Part shown: positions 45,701 through 58,440 of the stretch, one piece after another
How positions within the stretch are numbered: the stretch's first letter is position 1
Layout: every line of letters begins with the position of its first letter
Source: Biomphalaria glabrata
Taxonomy: Eukaryota > Mollusca > Gastropoda > Planorbidae
Direction of reading: 5' to 3'
Length of the DNA: 64,000 bases
Assembly (NCBI RefSeq): GCF_947242115.1
Contig: NC_074715.1
Location: 35,206,586-35,270,585 of the forward strand
Translations under genes and position numbers: made by a program
The notes under the pieces: generated by a model
What the model saw: the letters and a program-made list of their open reading frames with translations, nothing else
What the model was told of the DNA's origin: nothing
Database searches by the model: none

Positions 45701-46634
45701 CCAAGCTGTACGAGAACGTGCCTGTTTACGTTATCCTCGTATCGGCCTTGCGTGATTTATTCTGTCTGAGGACATGTATTGGACGTTGGACTACCTGTCT
45801 GGTTAGGTTCAACGCAGCCATTGGCAATACATGAAATATCGGCATGTGTGTAGTGTGTGTAGTTTAAAACATGGATACAATATATTGTATCGGTTTGAAT
45901 GACTTTGAAATGTAGGTTTAAGCCTAGATGAATACAATGTCTTCTAACGGTTTCAAATGTTAGTTGTATCTTGGATATAACAAGTTGAGAAACATTGTAG
46001 CATAGGTGATTAAATTTTCATTAAGTTTCACCCTAATCACTCATTCGGAACTTGCCTTTTCATTACAATCAGATCAATCAATAGCTCTATTGTTATAGAC
46101 ATGAAAGAAACCAGGTTTGAATTGACAAAACTTACACACACACGGAGTTACGCAATAGAAACAAACTTGACCTACTCAACAACCCATGACATACGTTTGT
46201 AACATACATACACCCCACCAAAAGCAATGCTAGTAAGATCTAGTATGGCACCTTGACACCTAGATTGACTTACAGTTTATTGAGTCACCCAAAGATAAGA
46301 GTTTCTCAGCTGTAAAACTCGCCTTAGTAAGTGTAAGCAGTTATCAATACGGGAGTCTCTTTTCGTGAACGTACGCTGCTATATAATAACAGACAAGATT
46401 TCCAATTGGTTCAATGTCTAGACCGAGGGTTGGCAAGACTTTTTTTTTTTTTTTTTTTGCTTTTACTGAGGATATTATTGATAATTGTGGTGCTTTCTGG
46501 AACCATAATTTATTTTTACGGGAAGCTGTCACCCATGGAGGCTAGTTAGTTCTGTATGGTGTAAATCATTGTGCTAAGTATTATAAATACTTTTAAAAAG
46601 CTTATATAAGGGAAAGAAACGCATAATTAATACC
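45701..46634. other. Intergenic, nothing recognised
   Basis: A T run at 46440-46458 next to GAGGGTTGGCAAGAC, which resembles a transposon end but has no partner. Confidence 0.5.
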
Positions 46635-46775
46635 ATATCGCTTAATATATTTAAAAAAAAACACTAAAATTAACTACTACTCATTAATTAACTAATTGGT
46701 TATTTTTTTATATAGATTCATGTGTTGTCGTTGACAATGAATAATTTTGTGAAGTTTCAACTTCATCTACGCCCC
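46635..46775 (+). repeat. Dispersed repeat family R1, truncated
   Basis: AT-rich start with TTAATTAACTAATTGG, ATGTGTTGTCGTT and GAAGTTTCAACTTCAT. The conserved right part is missing. Confidence 0.45.
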
Positions 46776-46924
46776 TACGCTATAGCAGTTACATCTATTA
46801 ACTTAGTTACTTTACAAAACACATATACTGGTAAAGTATGTCCAATATATCAGAATGTTACTGAATACTCTTATCCCTACTATATCTCTCACATGTCCTA
46901 GTATTTTTAAAAGGTCCCTATAAG

Positions 46925-47205
46925 TTCAACTTCACCCATCCCTTAGTTTGTTGGACAGTTGAGGCACCACACAAGCATGAGGCACCACACAAGCATGAGG
47001 CACCACACAAGCATGAGGCACCACACAAGCACTGTTGACAGTTTTATCCATTCCTCTCTGTCTTTTGCTTTGGATAGAACCTCTTTCAATGGCAGGCCCT
47101 TCCATTTCTTCATGTTGTATTCCCATTGCTTTCTCTGCTCTTTTTTTTTCCTGATACTGTTCCCTGTAGGAAGGTCTTTGTGAGCCTAAGAACCTGTGAT
47201 ATGTT
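46925..47205 (-). mobile_element. LINE ORF2 C-terminal fragment, copy d
   Basis: Minus strand: [16 protein letters not shown]-like text, REYNMKKWKGLPLK-like text, then a terminal CVVPHA unit repeated in frame before NKLRDG. Same family and 3' end as copies a-c. Confidence 0.65.
46970..47032. repeat. 18-bp tandem repeat inside LINE copy d, 4 units
   Basis: GAGGCACCACACAAGCAT. On the minus strand it repeats CVVPHA in frame at the ORF2 C-terminus. Confidence 0.88.
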
Positions 47206-48364
47206 TTAGTTGCGTTGTTTGTTTTCAGTAAGAAATCGCCTTTGTTTTTTCATTTGGTTTTGAGTTTCACTAATGCCATTAAGTAACGTCGGCTTTAGAA
47301 TGGCTTATTTATATTTTTAATTTGTTAAAATAATAGTGAATACAGACACATATACCCTTTTTAAAAAGTGAATACAATTTTAAATTCAGCACGACATTAC
47401 TATAACCTTTAAACCAGTTCTGTTATAAAGTTTGATGTCTGTGTAAAAACAAATCTTCAATTGAAAAAAAAAATAACAGTAAGATAAATCGAACAATCAA
47501 TGGTGATGCTGTTTCATTGGTCGATTTGTTGTTCCATAAAGAGGCCAAACAATGTGGTGACGTAGATTGGGAGAAAAAGGGAGGCAAGTCTTGGTATTGA
47601 ATTTATTGAATGACTGGCCGATAGACTCGAGAATACAGGACATAGCCGCCGCTGGTTTAACGCCCATCCGTGGGTCAATATGGGCTTGCTAGCTGGTGTG
47701 TTGTGACTGAAGCCAGTTAATCAAAGTTCCAGGGATAGCGAACATTTTCCGTGTTGATTTGTTTCATATTAAAAGTGTCGTGTTATTGAGGCTACCAACT
47801 AATAGACTGGATACTTTCCTGTTTATTTTAATGTCTGGATACACATTTGAATGAAACATACAGATGAAGATGTTAAAGTGATAGAAACACTTCTCGTCCG
47901 TGGAACTAGGTCACTTTTAGGAACAAATATTTATAGATTAAACAATTTTTGGTTTAAATTTGTTTCAGATTTTCCAGCAATCACTGCCCTAAATTATATG
48001 TAAATTTATATTTAAGGAATATTTAAAACAGTCTAACGCAATTTATAATACTTCTTATATTGGTAACAAAGACAGCTCAAAACAAATGTGTAAAGTCTAC
48101 TATAGTACAATGAAGTAAAATCATTGGTGAAGTCTTAATTTTCTTCAGAGGCAACACAATTGAAGGAAATGTCCAGAGACTTGGAGTCTGAATCTGAATG
48201 ATGTAGTAAAACTTTTGAATCACTCCTAATGCTGCTAGCTTCCGGATGATTCATCCAGTAGTCAAATTTTAGGTTTTGAGTCGGTCAGTCACCAATGGTG
48301 TGTCTTTGGTTTCTACTTGAGTCAAACAGTTTTTCATAGCATCGACAAAGAAAAGCAGCAGAGA
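47206..48364. other. Intergenic or promoter region before the possible exon at 48365
   Basis: AT-rich, no core promoter motif with good spacing seen. Confidence 0.45.
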
Positions 48365-48430
48365 ATGGATACATTGTTACAGAATCCCGTGTTCAGGGCA
48401 AAGATGAAGTCACTTAGTCCAGCGACAAGA
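48365..48430 (+). CDS. Possible first coding exon (22 codons) of an unknown gene
   Basis: ATG in AGAGAATGG, then MDTLLQNPVFRAKMKSLSPA plus Thr-Arg before donor GTGAGTATAA, phase 0. It would join in phase to the exon at 62752, giving a 14 kb intron of arrays and transposons. That link is inference only. Without a transcript it could be chance. Confidence 0.3.
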
Positions 48431-48950
48431 GTGAGTATAAGTTAAAGTTATAATCTTTTTACACTTAACACTGGACATAAGCCAAATGAAGTGAAAGGTG
48501 GGGAACTGTTTTCACGCTTTTACAAAATGCTAACATGTCATGACACAACATTACGTGTCACAATATTAATATTACATACCAAAATATTTACATCTGTTTC
48601 AATAAACAATGTCTTGCCTCTACGTTAGCACCCTTATATACAAGCAAAGCGGTGTCCAGTTCAAGTACAAAGATCTCTTCAATAAAAACAAATAACATTG
48701 CGGCTTTGCTTCTAATGTAACCACAATAATTGTTTTGCTCATGTAGGTTTCCTAGTTTTAATCTTATACAAGAGCTTCACTATTCCGAGAGACATTAGTG
48801 CTAAAAACTCTAATAAAATAAAAAACATCAACATTAAATTAAACTATTAATAAAATAGTCTGTTGTACTGGCAATAAAAGTGTTTTTAGTAAAATCCAAA
48901 AAAAAATCTAGCTTATAGCCTCTGTTTATGTTTGGTTTAAGTGGAACTAA

Positions 48951-49330
48951 AGAGGTGCAGGTCAAAATAAAGAGATGCAGGTCAAAATAAAGAGGTGCAG
49001 GCCAAAATAAAGAGATGCAGGTCAAAATAAAGAGATTCAGGCCAAAATAAAGAGATGCAGATCTAAATAAAGAGATGCAGGCCAAAATAAAGTGATGCAG
49101 GCCAAAATAAAGAGATGCAGGCCAAAATAAAGAGATACAGGCCACAATAAAGAGATGCAGGTCAAAATAAAGAGATGCAGGCCAAAATAAAGAGATACAG
49201 GCCACAATAAAGAGATGCAGGTCACAATAAAGAGATGCAGGCAAAAATAAAGAGATACAGGCAAAAATAAAGAGATGCAAGCAAAAATAAATAGATCCAG
49301 GCAAAAATAAAGACATGCAGGTCAAAATAA
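48951..49330. repeat. 20-bp tandem array, about 19 units
   Basis: AGAGATGCAGGCCAAAATAA with common C/A changes. Long minus-strand open frames rich in LFILACISL are by-products. Confidence 0.92.
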
Positions 49331-49424
49331 TCAAGACTTAGTAAACCAGCAAAATAAAAAAAAAATTCTAAAAATGTATATATATATACATCTTATATAT
49401 CTCAATACTATAAGATGTATTTCC

Positions 49425-49625
49425 CTTAATCAATATCAAACTAAATTAATTAATCGCTACTAATCAATTTATTAATTGCTCAAATTTTTTAATGATTTTC
49501 GTTTCGGTAGGAACAACTGTACAAGGTTTCAACTAAGTTCAAGAATGGGAAGTGGGAGAAATAACGTTTACAAAATTGTTTCCCGACAGGCTTAGTGAGT
49601 TGATAGAAGCTTGGTAAAAATGGAG
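49425..49625 (+). repeat. Dispersed repeat family R1
   Basis: GTTTCAACTAAGTTCAAGAA, TGGGAAGTGGGAGAAATAAC and GAGTTGATAGAAGCTTGGT match the family in order. Confidence 0.6.
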
Positions 49626-49716
49626 TGTTTTTAACAAAGCAGATTTGACATTTGAAGTCAAGACTTTGAAAAAGTGACACAGTTGAGTCATGCAATACAT
49701 TTGACCGACGTAACCA

Positions 49717-49868
49717 CCGGGCGTTGGGGCTGAGTGGTAAAGCGCTTGGCTTCCCAGCCGAGATTTTCCTGGCCCGAATCTAGGTGAAGACTGGGATTTT
49801 TAGGATACCCCTGAGTCCACCAAACTTTCATGGTGCCTGACATAAGTTTGAAAAAAGTAAAAGAGTTT
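49717..49868 (+). mobile_element. tRNA-derived SINE, family 1, 5' part
   Basis: Good box A (TGGGGCTGAGTGGTAAAGCG) and box B (GGCCCGAATCT), then GTGAAGACTGGGAT and GGTGCCTGACATAAG. The 3' half is missing. Confidence 0.72.
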
Positions 49869-51006
49869 TGGAACGTTCGGATATTAAATACGATAAAAAA
49901 ATCACCTTTTCACTCCCCCTCCCCTTCTTTGTTACAAATCTCATACCATTCCCTAAACAGAAAATTTTAATTTTACACAAGATTTTTTAAAAACCAAATA
50001 GCGTTTTCCCAAAGTACAGTTGTTCATCATGACATCCAGAGAAATGATGGGAAAAGAGTCGACTTTTTTTCGGTCTCTTTTAATCTAAATTTTCAACAAT
50101 CACAAATTTCCATTCCACCTCATCGTCGTCAGAAACGAGGATTTCATTTCGTCGCTTTGTAATCCGTCGCCTTAGTCTCGGCTTAGTATTTGTACTGACG
50201 GCAAGCAAGTCTCGTTTGTGTGATCTAAGCAACGATACCTGATGCTACATGTGTGTTGCATTCTTTGACATATTCGTGATTCGATGGTTCCTTTCAAACT
50301 TGGGCCAAATTGATCTTAGCATGCAGGTTTTGTCATCTTTGGTTGTACATTTCATTTTTGCCTCATCGCTTTGAAACATGAGTTCACCTTGTCAACGGCA
50401 CGATAGGGGAGATAAATCGATCAGAATATTTGTGCAGCTAGCTGCTTTTATTCGCCTAACAACAGTATGAATCTGTGTATTTCGACGCTTATATAGTTGT
50501 TTAAATTCCCTGTCTGTCTATAGCCCAATTGCGAAAGTCGGACTCACGAAAGCCAAGGGATAACTGTGTTGTGGTCGGTCATAGTACACCAGTTTGCTAG
50601 TAGATATAAACTGATGTAGGCGTTTTATATTTTAAATTATAGAACTTTAATTAAATTGAATAAATTCCTTTTGTGAACACAACTAAATATAACTTTTATT
50701 GCAACACCAGTGAACTTGAGATGAAAAGACATCAACTGCTATTTAAACAGATCTTACACGTCAGTACAATCTGTAGCTTTCTCTCATCCTTAACAGAGCT
50801 TATGACAGAGTCGATTATCTTGCATCATTTTACAAGACTAACAATTACTGTTCCCTTACTTTAGCATCACCTTAGAAACAACACACACACACATAACATA
50901 CTGTGCTTGTTAGTTCATTGGAAATACCCCCCCCCCTTCCCCATTGTAACAAATCGGAACAAGTTTGTATAGTCCTCCCCCTTTAGTTGTTAAGCAATAT
51001 CCACAC
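49869..51006. other. No gene seen between two SINE pieces
   Basis: Ordinary text with a short CA run (50880-50893) and a C run near 50930. Confidence 0.5.
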
Positions 51007-51113
51007 GTGCCTTGGTCGTTATGCTGGCTACATGGTACCCTCGTTAACCGTCGGTCATAGAAACAGATGACCTTTAGATCATCTGCCCTATAGATCGCAA
51101 GGTATGAATGGGG
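51007..51113 (+). mobile_element. tRNA-derived SINE, family 1, 3' part
   Basis: Matches the 3' body: TACATGGTACCCTCGTTAAC, CATAGAAACAGATGACC, CATCTGCCCTATAGATCGCA. The tRNA-like head is absent. Confidence 0.65.
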
Positions 51114-51213
51114 CGACATTAATGAAATAACAACAAACTAGATCTAATAACACATTTTCAAGTTGTTGTTTGTATTTTTGTTTATTTTGTCCTATTTTCC
51201 ACCTGGATGAAGT

Positions 51214-51330
51214 CAGCTAGTGTACAGACATTCCAAGGTTAGCGTACAGACATTCCAAGGTTAGTGTACAGACATTCCAAGGTTAGTGTACAGACATTCC
51301 AAGGTTAGTGTACAGACATTCCAAGGTTAG
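51214..51330. repeat. 22-bp tandem repeat, 5 units
   Basis: GTGTACAGACATTCCAAGGT plus TA. Confidence 0.88.
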
Positions 51331-51544
51331 CTCTACCGTATGTCTACTTCAGTCTATTGCAAATAGCAAACCTTCATGGTGTAGAGGTAGTAGAAGAAAG
51401 GTTGTAACGAAATATTCGGCGTTCAGATCTTGATCGAGGCTATTGTTTTAGCAGGAGCATTAATTAAATGACGTCATAACAACAAAATAAATGTTACATA
51501 TTCTCATAAAGTTTTTTTTTAAATTTATCTTTCACAACAATCAG

Positions 51545-51846
51545 AGTCTGCAACATTTTACATTCAGAGGCTGTAACGTTTTAAATCAGAGGCTGTAAAT
51601 TTTCAAATCAGAGGCTATGACTTTTCAAATCAAAGGCTGTAAGTTTTCAAATCAGAGGTTATACGTTTTCAAATCAGAGGTTGTAACTTTTCAAATCAAA
51701 AGCTGTAAGTTTTCAAATCAGAGGCTATAACTTTTCAAATCAGAGGCTATACGTTTTCAAATCAGAGGTTGTAACTTTTCAAATCAAAGGCTGTAACTTT
51801 TCAAATCAGAGGCTGTAACTTTTCATATCAGAGGCTGTAAGTTTTC
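51545..51846. repeat. 22-bp tandem array, about 13 units
   Basis: AAATCAGAGGCTGTAACTTT plus TC, moderately diverged. Confidence 0.88.
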
Positions 51847-52865
51847 ACTCTGTGCTCCTTCTGTATATAAGTTATGAGAAATGAACTAGGCGTTTCTTTT
51901 CGGTTCAGTGAATTGATTGTATGAAGATGAAGTCATTGAAGTCACTCTGATGGTGAAACCAAGGCCCGTATTTTATATTTGATCTTAGCGTGTGTTGAGA
52001 TTTCTCCCTCCCATACTGGGTTCATACAGTCATACTTTTTAATCAATAATTAACGCAGCAGCTATTGCATTCAAAGTCGTCTGCGGGTCTTGTTAAAAAA
52101 ACAATGAGTATCGAACTATGGTCAGGGCTAGCACCGGCAACATGTCAACCTAGTGCGAAACCTAAACATTCGTGCAAAACGTCGTCATAAGTGTGTCCGT
52201 TGTGTCTGCAGATGACTTTGTGTCTGTACACTGTACTTGTGTGTCTGTTGTGTCCGCAGATGACTTGTGACTTTTGTGTCCATTTTGTCCGCTGATGAAG
52301 TGTGTCTTTTCTGTCAGTATATCTTACTTGTGTGTCTGTTAGATCTGTTGATAGGCTACTTGCACATTTAAATATGTTTCTTTTTTCTTATTCTTTCTTC
52401 AAAAGTTGAAAAGATCCGATTCCATCACTTAGTTTACCTATTCATGTTGCCGAGAATCGTTTTGAATTGCTAAATTCCGAGCTCATTATTCAAGTATCTC
52501 CAAACTCCCCAAAAGAATGTAGCCAATTACCTGGATATATTAAAAGGATTGGCGCATAGACGACGAGCAGTCCAGATGAGTCCACGCATGAGTCCAGATG
52601 GTTGACCATAGAAACACATAGAATCAATCAGCACTGACCATATTGCCATCAATCTATTGATTTGCATTTCGTTTTCTATCCTTGTAAACTAAATTGTCCT
52701 ACGTCAAGGAACTACAAAGAAAGGATCACACTGTAATGTTACACTGTAATGTTACACTACGTGTGAGGTACGTGAAATGTGTGTATCCCCTCATGTAATA
52801 GGGAGTGTGGTTGAAAGATTTATTCCTCTTTGTTTAGTCCAAAATGAAAGACTCGAGTTCCAATG
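51847..52865. other. No gene seen; diverged TGTGTCTGT repeats
   Basis: At 52195-52340 a loose repeat of TGTGTCTGTTGTGTCCGCAG and relatives. Otherwise unremarkable. Confidence 0.5.
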
Positions 52866-53432
52866 CAACTACGTAATGTCCAATGTCATTCAGTAACTGC
52901 CTGTTGTGCAACTACGTAATGTCCAATGTCATTCAGTAACTACCTGTTGTGCCACTACGTAATGTCCAATGTCATTCAGTAACTGCCAGTTGTGCAACTA
53001 CGTAATGTCCAATGTCATTCAGTAACTGCCTGTTGTGCAACTACGTAATGTCCAATGTCATTCAGTAACTGCCTGTTGTGCCACTACGTAATGTCCAATG
53101 TCATTCAGTAACTGCCTGTTGTGCAACTACGTAATGTCCAATGTCATTCAGTAACTGCCTGTTGTGCAACTACGTAATGTCCAATGTCATTTAGTAACTG
53201 CCTGTTGTGCAACTACGTAATGTCCAATGTCATTCAGTAACTGCCTGTTGTGCAACTACGTAATGTCCAATGTCATTCAGTAACTGCCTGTTGTGCAACT
53301 ACGTAATGTCCAATGTCATTCAGTAACTGCCTGTTGTGCAACTACGTAATGTCCAATGTCATTCAGTAACTGCCTGTTGTGCAACTACGTAATGTCCAAT
53401 GTCATTCAGTAACTGCCTGTTGTGCAACTAAG
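52866..53432. repeat. 43-bp tandem array, about 13 units
   Basis: AACTACGTAATGTCCAATGT plus CATTCAGTAACTGCCTGTTG plus TGC, highly uniform. Each unit has the palindrome TACGTA. Confidence 0.93.
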
Positions 53433-54450
53433 TAAAGATCAAGTTTATTTTCATCAGTTTTGTTCCAGGGTATCTATGTGATTACGAACCTGCATTGCAT
53501 TCAAATAGGAAATTAAAGTCATTAAAAGCCACCTTCCTAATTCGACATCTAGCCATTTTTAGTTAATTTAAACCATTTATACATTTTTTATTCATATACC
53601 AGTGTAAAATTTAAAAGATGCTTTGACTTTTGTTTTCTGAACGAAAGACCAGTTCTATCTCAATGTTAAAATTGTCCATTGCAAATGTTGCGTTTCTAAA
53701 TATAAAGGATTTTACATAAAACATATTGAAGAGGAAAATAGAAGGAGCTGAGCTTGAAACAAAAGTTATAACCTGGTCAGCGCCGCTCTATTATGACTGT
53801 TATATTCTATGCAAACGTGGACAATGTAATTCTGAACATAGGCTTCAAGGACATTGTCCTGTAATAATGATCTATTTTGTATGCAAGACATAGAAAAAAA
53901 TAGCTGAGATATTTATTTTTTGTTCAGATTAGAAGAAGAATAAATTATTTTATAATCAATAAATCAATATTGATTACCAATCAAACCAAACCGATTAGAA
54001 TGTGTAAGATGTATCGATAGGGCTTTAAATACTGGTGCAGCAGAGTCACATAAGAACAGGAGTATTCAGAGAGTGTCGCTGTAACCCAGCAACGTTATTT
54101 AAAAAAAACAAAACAAGAAAAACACTTTTTATACAACTTATAAAGCGATTGTTTTTTTTTCTTAATAACTAAAAAAATTAATGTGAGATTAAAAAACAAT
54201 GGAACATTATTTACCCCGCCCCATTCCTTCCCCACCCCCCCCCCCCCCTAACGCTGAGAGAGAATCGCCCTGATTAAGCAAATGAATAGATCTACTACAT
54301 TTTAGAATATTCCAATGATAAGCATTTAGATCTAGTCTTAGGAGACAATGCGCTAAGTTTCCCTGAATATTAATTTATTAAACCCTTGAATCAAAGCCTT
54401 ACATTTGGAAATTCCCGAACGCAATAGTCCATTCAATTACGCGTTAGTTT
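53433..54450. other. No gene seen left of the hAT element
   Basis: AT-rich with a C run at 54233-54248. Confidence 0.55.
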
Positions 54451-56672
54451 CAGTGGCGTAGCTAAGGTGGGGGGAGGAGGGGAGAGGAGGGGGAGAATTG
54501 GTAGATTCCCCCGGGCCTCCACTTGAGGTGGGCCCCCAAATAAGTGTCGAAATTTGTTTTAAATAATACGTCACTGGCATGTAATCTTGGGATTTTACGT
54601 TGTTATATAAGTCAGTGACCCTGTATGTATTCCACACAGATTAGTAACACTTTCATTGCGGGGTTACTCTCAATTTCAAAGAGCGAATTCCATAGCGCTG
54701 ACTAGCGCCGTGCTACTCTCAGGAAGTAACTTAGTATATAGGGTAGTTTATATCATCATCCTTATCACTTAAGAAGAAACCTGATAAGGAGACAATGAAC
54801 TTGTCGAAGAAAAGTATCACTATTCAGATGATTCATTCAAAGGTGCAGCAGTCGAAGAAGTGAAAATGTCTCTTGATGAGAGTAGTGCTGAAGAAACTCC
54901 ATAGGAATACCCTTTTACCACAGTCAGAGAAAACATCTAAAGTAAGCGATACAGAGGATGAATCAAGTGATGGTCCTCCAAAATCACTTTCTCCAGAAGT
55001 GGAAGAAGCTGTAGCTAAATACAAAGACTTCGGATATATCCAGCCTGGAATTTTATCTGAGGAACTGCGAGCAAAGATTGTGTTAAAGGGAAGCTTATTC
55101 TCCCAGATGTTTCTCATCAAGAACAGGTATCCCTAACAGTTTGTTACTTGGATTTTGATAAGTTCAAAATAAAAGAATCATTCATTGGTTACTTTGAAAT
55201 GTTGAAACCTGATGGAGAACGTTATGAAGAACTTGTTCTGAAAACTCTTAAAGACATTGGACTGGACTTTGATCTGTGCAGAGGTCAAACTTATGATAAC
55301 GCAGCCACAAGGAGGGGCCGTCTTAGACATAAATCCAAAGTCAAAATTTCTGAACTGTGATAATCACTCTCTCAACCTGGCAGCTCTTCATTCTGCTGAG
55401 ATAGATCCAGCGATTGTCACATTTTTGTTAGAACTGTTTATGCATTGTTGAACTTTTTTCCAATTCACCCCAGAGATGAGTCACACTGAAAGAAGCTGGA
55501 GCCTGTTGTTTAAAAAAAGAGAGTAATGCAAGGTGGCCCACAAGAGAAGATGCTACGTAAACAGTTTCTTTGCATCTCGACAAAACCATCCAGCTGTTGG
55601 AGAAACTTTCTGAACCAACAACTGAAAGAATTGACACTAGAAGCAATGCACATGCAGGAGAAAATTTATAATTTTTTGCTTATCTGGAATTCTGGTCAAA
55701 TTTACTGCGCCAAATCAACCTAGTTCAGAAGAAACTACAAACATCTGGACTGCACATACGGGAAGCTGCTGAAGAAATTAAAACCCTTTCATGCTTTCTG
55801 CAAAATGATGAGAAACTGACGAAACTGATCACCCAATCCATCGAAAGAGCAAAAGAAGGTAGTGAATGCTATGGATTTCCTATAATGAAAATAAACAGAA
55901 GATAGAAAAGACTTGATGGGAAGTTGAGTTCTAATGTAGGACTGTCAATAGAACTGCAATTCAAACGTGATGCGACAGAAGTGCCGGACAGACCTCATAT
56001 GAAGATGAAGGACAGATTCCAAATGCTTGAAAACCATGTGGACACTTTTGGGTGTTACTTTTTCCTGTTTGATGAAATACAGGAAAATCGCATGTTCAAT
56101 GATGTCATTGATACACTAGTACTTTCCATCAACAAACCAGTGCCACAATCACCAATAAACATATTGAGGAAGCTGGCTTCATATGGTAATGATATGTGCT
56201 CCAATCTTGCAACATTCATTCAAATACTGCTGTCTCAGGCCAGTTCCATTGCGTCATGTGAGAGATCATTCTCAAAGCTCAAGTTAATTAAAAACTATCT
56301 CAGGAGCACAAAGACGCAAGAAAGGCTTAGCACGGCTTTATAGTCATTGGAGTCACAAATACTAGACAGTATGGATGTAGATGATGTTATAGATGTCTTT
56401 GCTGCACATAATGCACGACGTGAAGCGATAGGAATTGAGATTTGTCACTTGTGCATTATTTCGCCAATAAACAACGGTATTATTCAATAAAAGATTTTTA
56501 ATGATTATTTCTCGTTAATTTTACAGATTTACTGAACCAATTTGAATGTAGGGTTATATATTTATTAAGTACATTATCTCAAGTCATGATGTCTAATGTC
56601 AAAATGCAAAGAGCCCCGAAAACAGGTCAACTCCCCCCCCCCAGGGCACCCAAATCCTTAGCTACGCCCCTG
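54451..56672 (+). mobile_element. hAT element with broken transposase (ZMYM1/TTF-finger type)
   Basis: Ends CAGTGGCGTAGCTAAGG and, reversed, CAGGGGCGTAGCTAAGG (16 of 17). Flanks GTTAGTTT and GATAGTCC agree at 5 of 8. Coding pieces on the plus strand, in order: SEELRAKIVLKGS; DLCRGQTYDNAATRRGRLR; FLNCDNHSLNLAALHSAEID; and QASSIASCERSFSKLKLIKN from the C-terminal dimerisation domain. The frame shifts several times and the middle catalytic part is shortened, so it is inactive. Resembles the ZMYM1-like hAT transposases common in animals. Confidence 0.88.
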
Positions 56673-56763
56673 GATAGTCCTTTCAAAGCCGATGTTGGAT
56701 CCTGATATAGCATACGTTTTCTAGCGATATTTAAATGTATTTCTTGTTTTGTTACTTTGAAAA

Positions 56764-56900
56764 ATCCTAACGGTCAAACTACAGTTTTCTCAGTAGTAGC
56801 CAACGTGCTAGTACTTCTTTTCTCAACGATATACATCAACTAGAGCCGTTTTAGACATCTGTGTCAAAGTTCCAGGTTCAAGAAATTGTGACATGAATTC
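56764..56900 (+). repeat. Dispersed repeat family R2, second copy
   Basis: Same block order as at 43000: CCTAACGGTCAAACTACAG, TTCTCAACGATATACATCAA, TAGAGCCGTTTTAGACATC. It begins about 90 bp after the hAT element ending at 56672. Confidence 0.5.
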
Positions 56901-57917
56901 AGGTATTGTTGAAATGTAATAAACAAGTATGAAACTTTGTAAACAATTTTTGTATCTAATTTCAAAAGCTAGTTTGAATTTTTTGTTTACAGCTTGATTA
57001 GACACTGATGCCCCTGTTATCCACCATCTCATTGTACCCTAGTTTCCCTACGAGTTTGATGTTTACTGTCACTAGTGCTCGGTTATCATTCCAAATATTA
57101 TTCATATCATTATCTGTCAATTGTAAACTAATTATTGTCCTGCACCAAGCCTTTAACTACCTTCTATATTCAAATGTATATCACACGAGTTGCAATAGAC
57201 CATGCAATAGTTCACCCATACTACTCATTATGTTTTGTAAACCTTTTTTATAGACTAGATTTCACTCCAAAGTAAATTCTTGAAAGACCAACATCAGTAC
57301 TTTCTTGTTTGTTCATTTCTTTTGGTCGAATCTCTTACTGGCTCCCAGATGATTTTAGGCTGCAAAATCACTAGCTTTCGAAACATTGCACACTGATTTA
57401 TTTCAAATTTGATTCTACTCTAGGGAAGAAAAACATTCTATGCTTTAGTTTTTGAATAGCCTAAAAGTTCCATGATGAAAAAGTAAACAAAAAACCATAA
57501 AACGTACACGATATAACGAGGACTTAGTTAAAAGACAAAAATAGTTTCAATATTTGAATGTCGTAATAAGAAACGCGATTGTAAATGAATTCTCGGAACT
57601 TGGCAGCCCTTAACAATATGTTTAAATAGCACATCACTCACTGCCATTCAGTGTCGCTCAGATGATGTCAAGACTAGTAACCAAACAACAAATTTACATT
57701 AACGACTCGGATTATTTGTTTTTATGCCAAATGAACTAGACCTCCAGCAACATCAGCAATAAGTTGTACAATTGATCACCTGAATCCACACCAATATACC
57801 ACTGCACCACATGTACTCCAGAACTAAACACGAGACATAAATCTGTTTCCTTGTTTTCTTTTTTTTCTTGTATGCTTTTGTTCTTGTTCTCCATTGAAAC
57901 AGTTGGATATCAAATAA
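56901..57917. other. No gene recognised
   Basis: AT-rich. Several open frames without family resemblance. Confidence 0.55.
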
Positions 57918-58202
57918 CTACTTAATATCTGTGACAACTGCACAATGGTTTCCAGTACAGCCATTTCTCCATGGAGTCTTCCAGCTTGTATTTGATAGGC
58001 TTAACGTAGCATCCAGTATATTTGATACACTAAGCAGGCATGAAGACACACCGTAATGAATAACCATACAATAACATATTGATTCACCAGAGGAATCAAC
58101 TGAAACTTTGTAATTATTATCGTCAATGATCTTAAAGTTGGTTAACTTTCTAAATTGCAATGAAGATTTTAAAAACAATAATTGTGAAGGCATGGCACAC
58201 AA
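57918..58202 (-). other. Unrecognised open frame, possible terminal exon
   Basis: A 94-codon minus-strand frame with several Cys and possible N-glycosylation sites (contains NTSWKTPWRNGCTGNHC). A plausible acceptor, TGCAATTTAG, falls inside it. It matches no family I recognise, and both flanks are AT-rich and non-coding. Reported only as a candidate. Confidence 0.2.
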
Positions 58203-58245
58203 AATGGATCCGATTAGAAATTCAATGGCTTTATTTAGTGAACTC

Positions 58246-58440
58246 TTGGCTCGTAAGGTATAAACTGGACATAGAATTGGCTCGTAAGGTATAAACTAGA
58301 CATAGGATTGGCTCGTAAGGTATAAACTAGACATAGGATTGGCATGTAAGGTATAAACTAGACATAGGATTGGCATGTAAGGTATAAACTAGACATAGGA
58401 TTGGCATGTAAGGTATAAACTAGACATAGGATTGGCATGT
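58246..58440. repeat. 31-bp tandem array, 6 units
   Basis: GGCTCGTAAGGTATAAACTA plus GACATAGGATT, switching to GGCATG in later units. Confidence 0.9.

Noticed and set aside
46430-46460. A hAT end (GAGGGTTGGCAAGAC)
   Set aside because: No matching inverted partner or target duplication found nearby.
49717-49800. A tRNA gene on the plus strand
   Set aside because: Same reason: it is the head of SINE family 1, with three relatives in the window.
54833-56343. A host ZMYM1-like gene
   Set aside because: Frames are broken, the piece lies between matched hAT inverted ends, and the catalytic middle is shortened, so it is a transposon relic.
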